Positions 6,528-6,940 of a stretch of DNA of 6,940 nt are shown here, one piece after another (position 1 is the first letter of the stretch; the number at the start of each line of letters is the position of its first letter). Origin of the DNA: Bacteroidia bacterium. GTDB taxonomy: Bacteria > Bacteroidota > Bacteroidia > JAESSM01 > NORP286. The position numbers and the translations under genes are program-made. Under the pieces are notes generated by a model. That model did not search any database, was not told where the DNA came from, and saw nothing but the letters and a program-made list of their open reading frames with translations. Location of the stretch: positions 1 through 6,940 of the forward strand of contig JAESSM010000005.1 in assembly GCA_016764115.1 (NCBI GenBank), read 5' to 3'.

Positions 6528-6543
6528 ATGCTAATATGCTAAT
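6528..6543 (+). repeat. Perfect tandem duplication of ATGCTAAT
   Basis: Two adjacent copies of ATGCTAAT (6528-6535 and 6536-6543), with a related ATGATACTAAT at 6552-6562. They start 6 bp after the recF stop codon in very AT-rich DNA. This may be slippage or a binding-site pair; nothing in the sequence decides. Confidence 0.6.
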
Positions 6544-6570
6544 AGGTACTTATGATACTAATTATTATTA

Positions 6571-6607
6571 ACGAATAACGAATCAACGAATACACGATTT
6601 TACGAAT
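6571..6607 (+). repeat. Five short ACGAAT direct repeats at 7-8 bp spacing before the DciA-like gene
   Basis: ACGAAT occurs at 6571, 6578, 6586 and 6602, and the variant ACGATT at 6594. The start-to-start steps are 7, 8, 8 and 8 bp. The last copy ends 2 bp before the ATG of the DciA-like gene, so the array occupies the whole leader of that gene. The function is unknown; replication slippage, a protein-binding array or a translation-region repeat are all possible. Confidence 0.7.
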
Positions 6608-6609
6608 CT

Positions 6610-6900
6610 ATGAGAGACTCAAACGAAGAAAGTTTAAGCGATATTCTGAAAAAGTTATCAGGCTCAAAGGTACTAAAACCCAAACTTACTGAAGTTAGGA
6701 TCAAAGAATCATGGAGAAAATCTTTAGGCTCTGCTATTGAGCATTATACAACTAAACTGTATTATAAAAATGGTGTGCTGAACGTTTATTTAAGTTCAGA
6801 TGTACTTAGGCAGGAGTTGATGTATGATAAAACAAAAATCCTCCAAAGGCTCAACGAAGAACTTCAGGAGGATCTTGTAAAAGATATCGTGTTTAAATGA
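6610..6900 (+). CDS. DUF721 / DciA-like protein (putative replicative-helicase operator)
   Basis: A 96-residue protein of the DUF721/DciA family. Visible family features are the N-terminal helix SLSDILKKL (8-16), the central IKESWRKSLGSAIEHYT (31-47) with the conserved Trp35 and Gly40, the strand KNGVLNVYLSSDVLRQEL (53-70), and KTKILQRLNEEL (74-85) followed by VKDIVF. DciA proteins help load the DnaB replicative helicase in bacteria lacking DnaC/DnaI loaders; members with only this short domain are common. That role is inferred from the family. DUF721 genes often follow recF, including in actinobacterial dnaA-dnaN-recF clusters, so the pairing supports the call. The ATG at 6610 is the first available; the frame is open upstream to a TAA at 6559 but contains no ATG. 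The 87-bp gap after recF carries repeats, so co-transcription is likely but coupling is not tight. Confidence 0.85.
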   Translation: MRDSNEESLSDILKKLSGSKVLKPKLTEVRIKESWRKSLGSAIEHYTTKLYYKNGVLNVYLSSDVLRQELMYDKTKILQRLNEELQEDLVKDIVFK

Positions 6901-6940
6901 CTTGAAATTGTTTGTCTTCTGCAAAAAAGAAGTCGCCTTC
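6893..6940 (-). CDS. Possible C-terminal end of a convergent gene (cut by window edge)
   Basis: On the minus strand from the right edge, one frame reads EGDFFFAEDKQFQVI and then stops at a TAA (6895-6893) that overlaps the last codons of the DciA-like gene. Composition is protein-like, with tail-to-tail overlap as in compact genomes. Only 15 residues are visible, no family can be named, and a non-coding 3' region is equally possible. Confidence 0.25.
   Translation of the reverse strand, partial: EGDFFFAEDKQFQVI

Noticed and set aside
6916..6932. CTTCT / AGAAG hairpin after the DciA-like gene as a terminator
   Set aside because: The stem has five pairs, there is no T tract after it, and the same bases may be the coding end of a convergent gene.

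Overview
The window looks like chromosomal DNA from a Bacteroidota bacterium, probably in or near the Cytophagales. This is an inference from four things: AT-rich DNA, A-rich translation starts that mostly lack Shine-Dalgarno sites, a promoter matching the Bacteroidota TTTG / TAnnTTTG consensus, and a gene order I associate with that phylum (TPR protein and ribH divergent from recF and a DUF721/DciA gene). A dispersed GTCATTCTGA...-type palindrome, also common in that phylum, agrees with this. No rRNA, tRNA, CRISPR array, transposase or phage gene is visible.

Layout. Positions 1-2786 (+) form one tightly packed transcription unit: the 3' part of a GT4-type glycosyltransferase, a membrane-anchored GT2 glycosyltransferase overlapping it by 4 bp, and, 7 bp later, ribBA (bifunctional DHBP synthase / GTP cyclohydrolase II). 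The first two genes look like the tail of a surface-polysaccharide cluster; ribBA starts riboflavin synthesis. Positions 2787-3033 are a convergent intergenic region with a 79-bp imperfect palindrome, a weak terminator-like hairpin and one copy of a 52-54 bp repeat.

Positions 3034-5288 (-) read leftwards from a promoter at about 5321-5350: a membrane-anchored TPR protein with a very acidic N-terminal extension, ribH (lumazine synthase) 9 bp later, then a YD-repeat-like lipoprotein of unknown function. The lipoprotein gene lies between two diverged direct repeats, each carrying a 23-nt hairpin and each placed just after a stop codon (of ribH and of the lipoprotein gene). This is the most unusual structure in the window.

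Positions 5422-6900 (+) hold recF (GTG start) and a small DUF721/DciA-like gene. The 87-bp gap between them contains two families of short, roughly 8-nt-period direct repeats. The last 48 bases may hold the end of a convergent gene.

How the genes fit together: RibBA supplies both precursors of lumazine (the DHBP and the GTP-derived pyrimidine branch) and RibH joins them, so two riboflavin steps face each other across the lipoprotein gene. RecF and the DciA-like protein belong to replication and repair. I do not see a clear new defence or mobile system. The repeat-flanked lipoprotein cassette and the periodic repeats before the DciA-like gene are the best leads.
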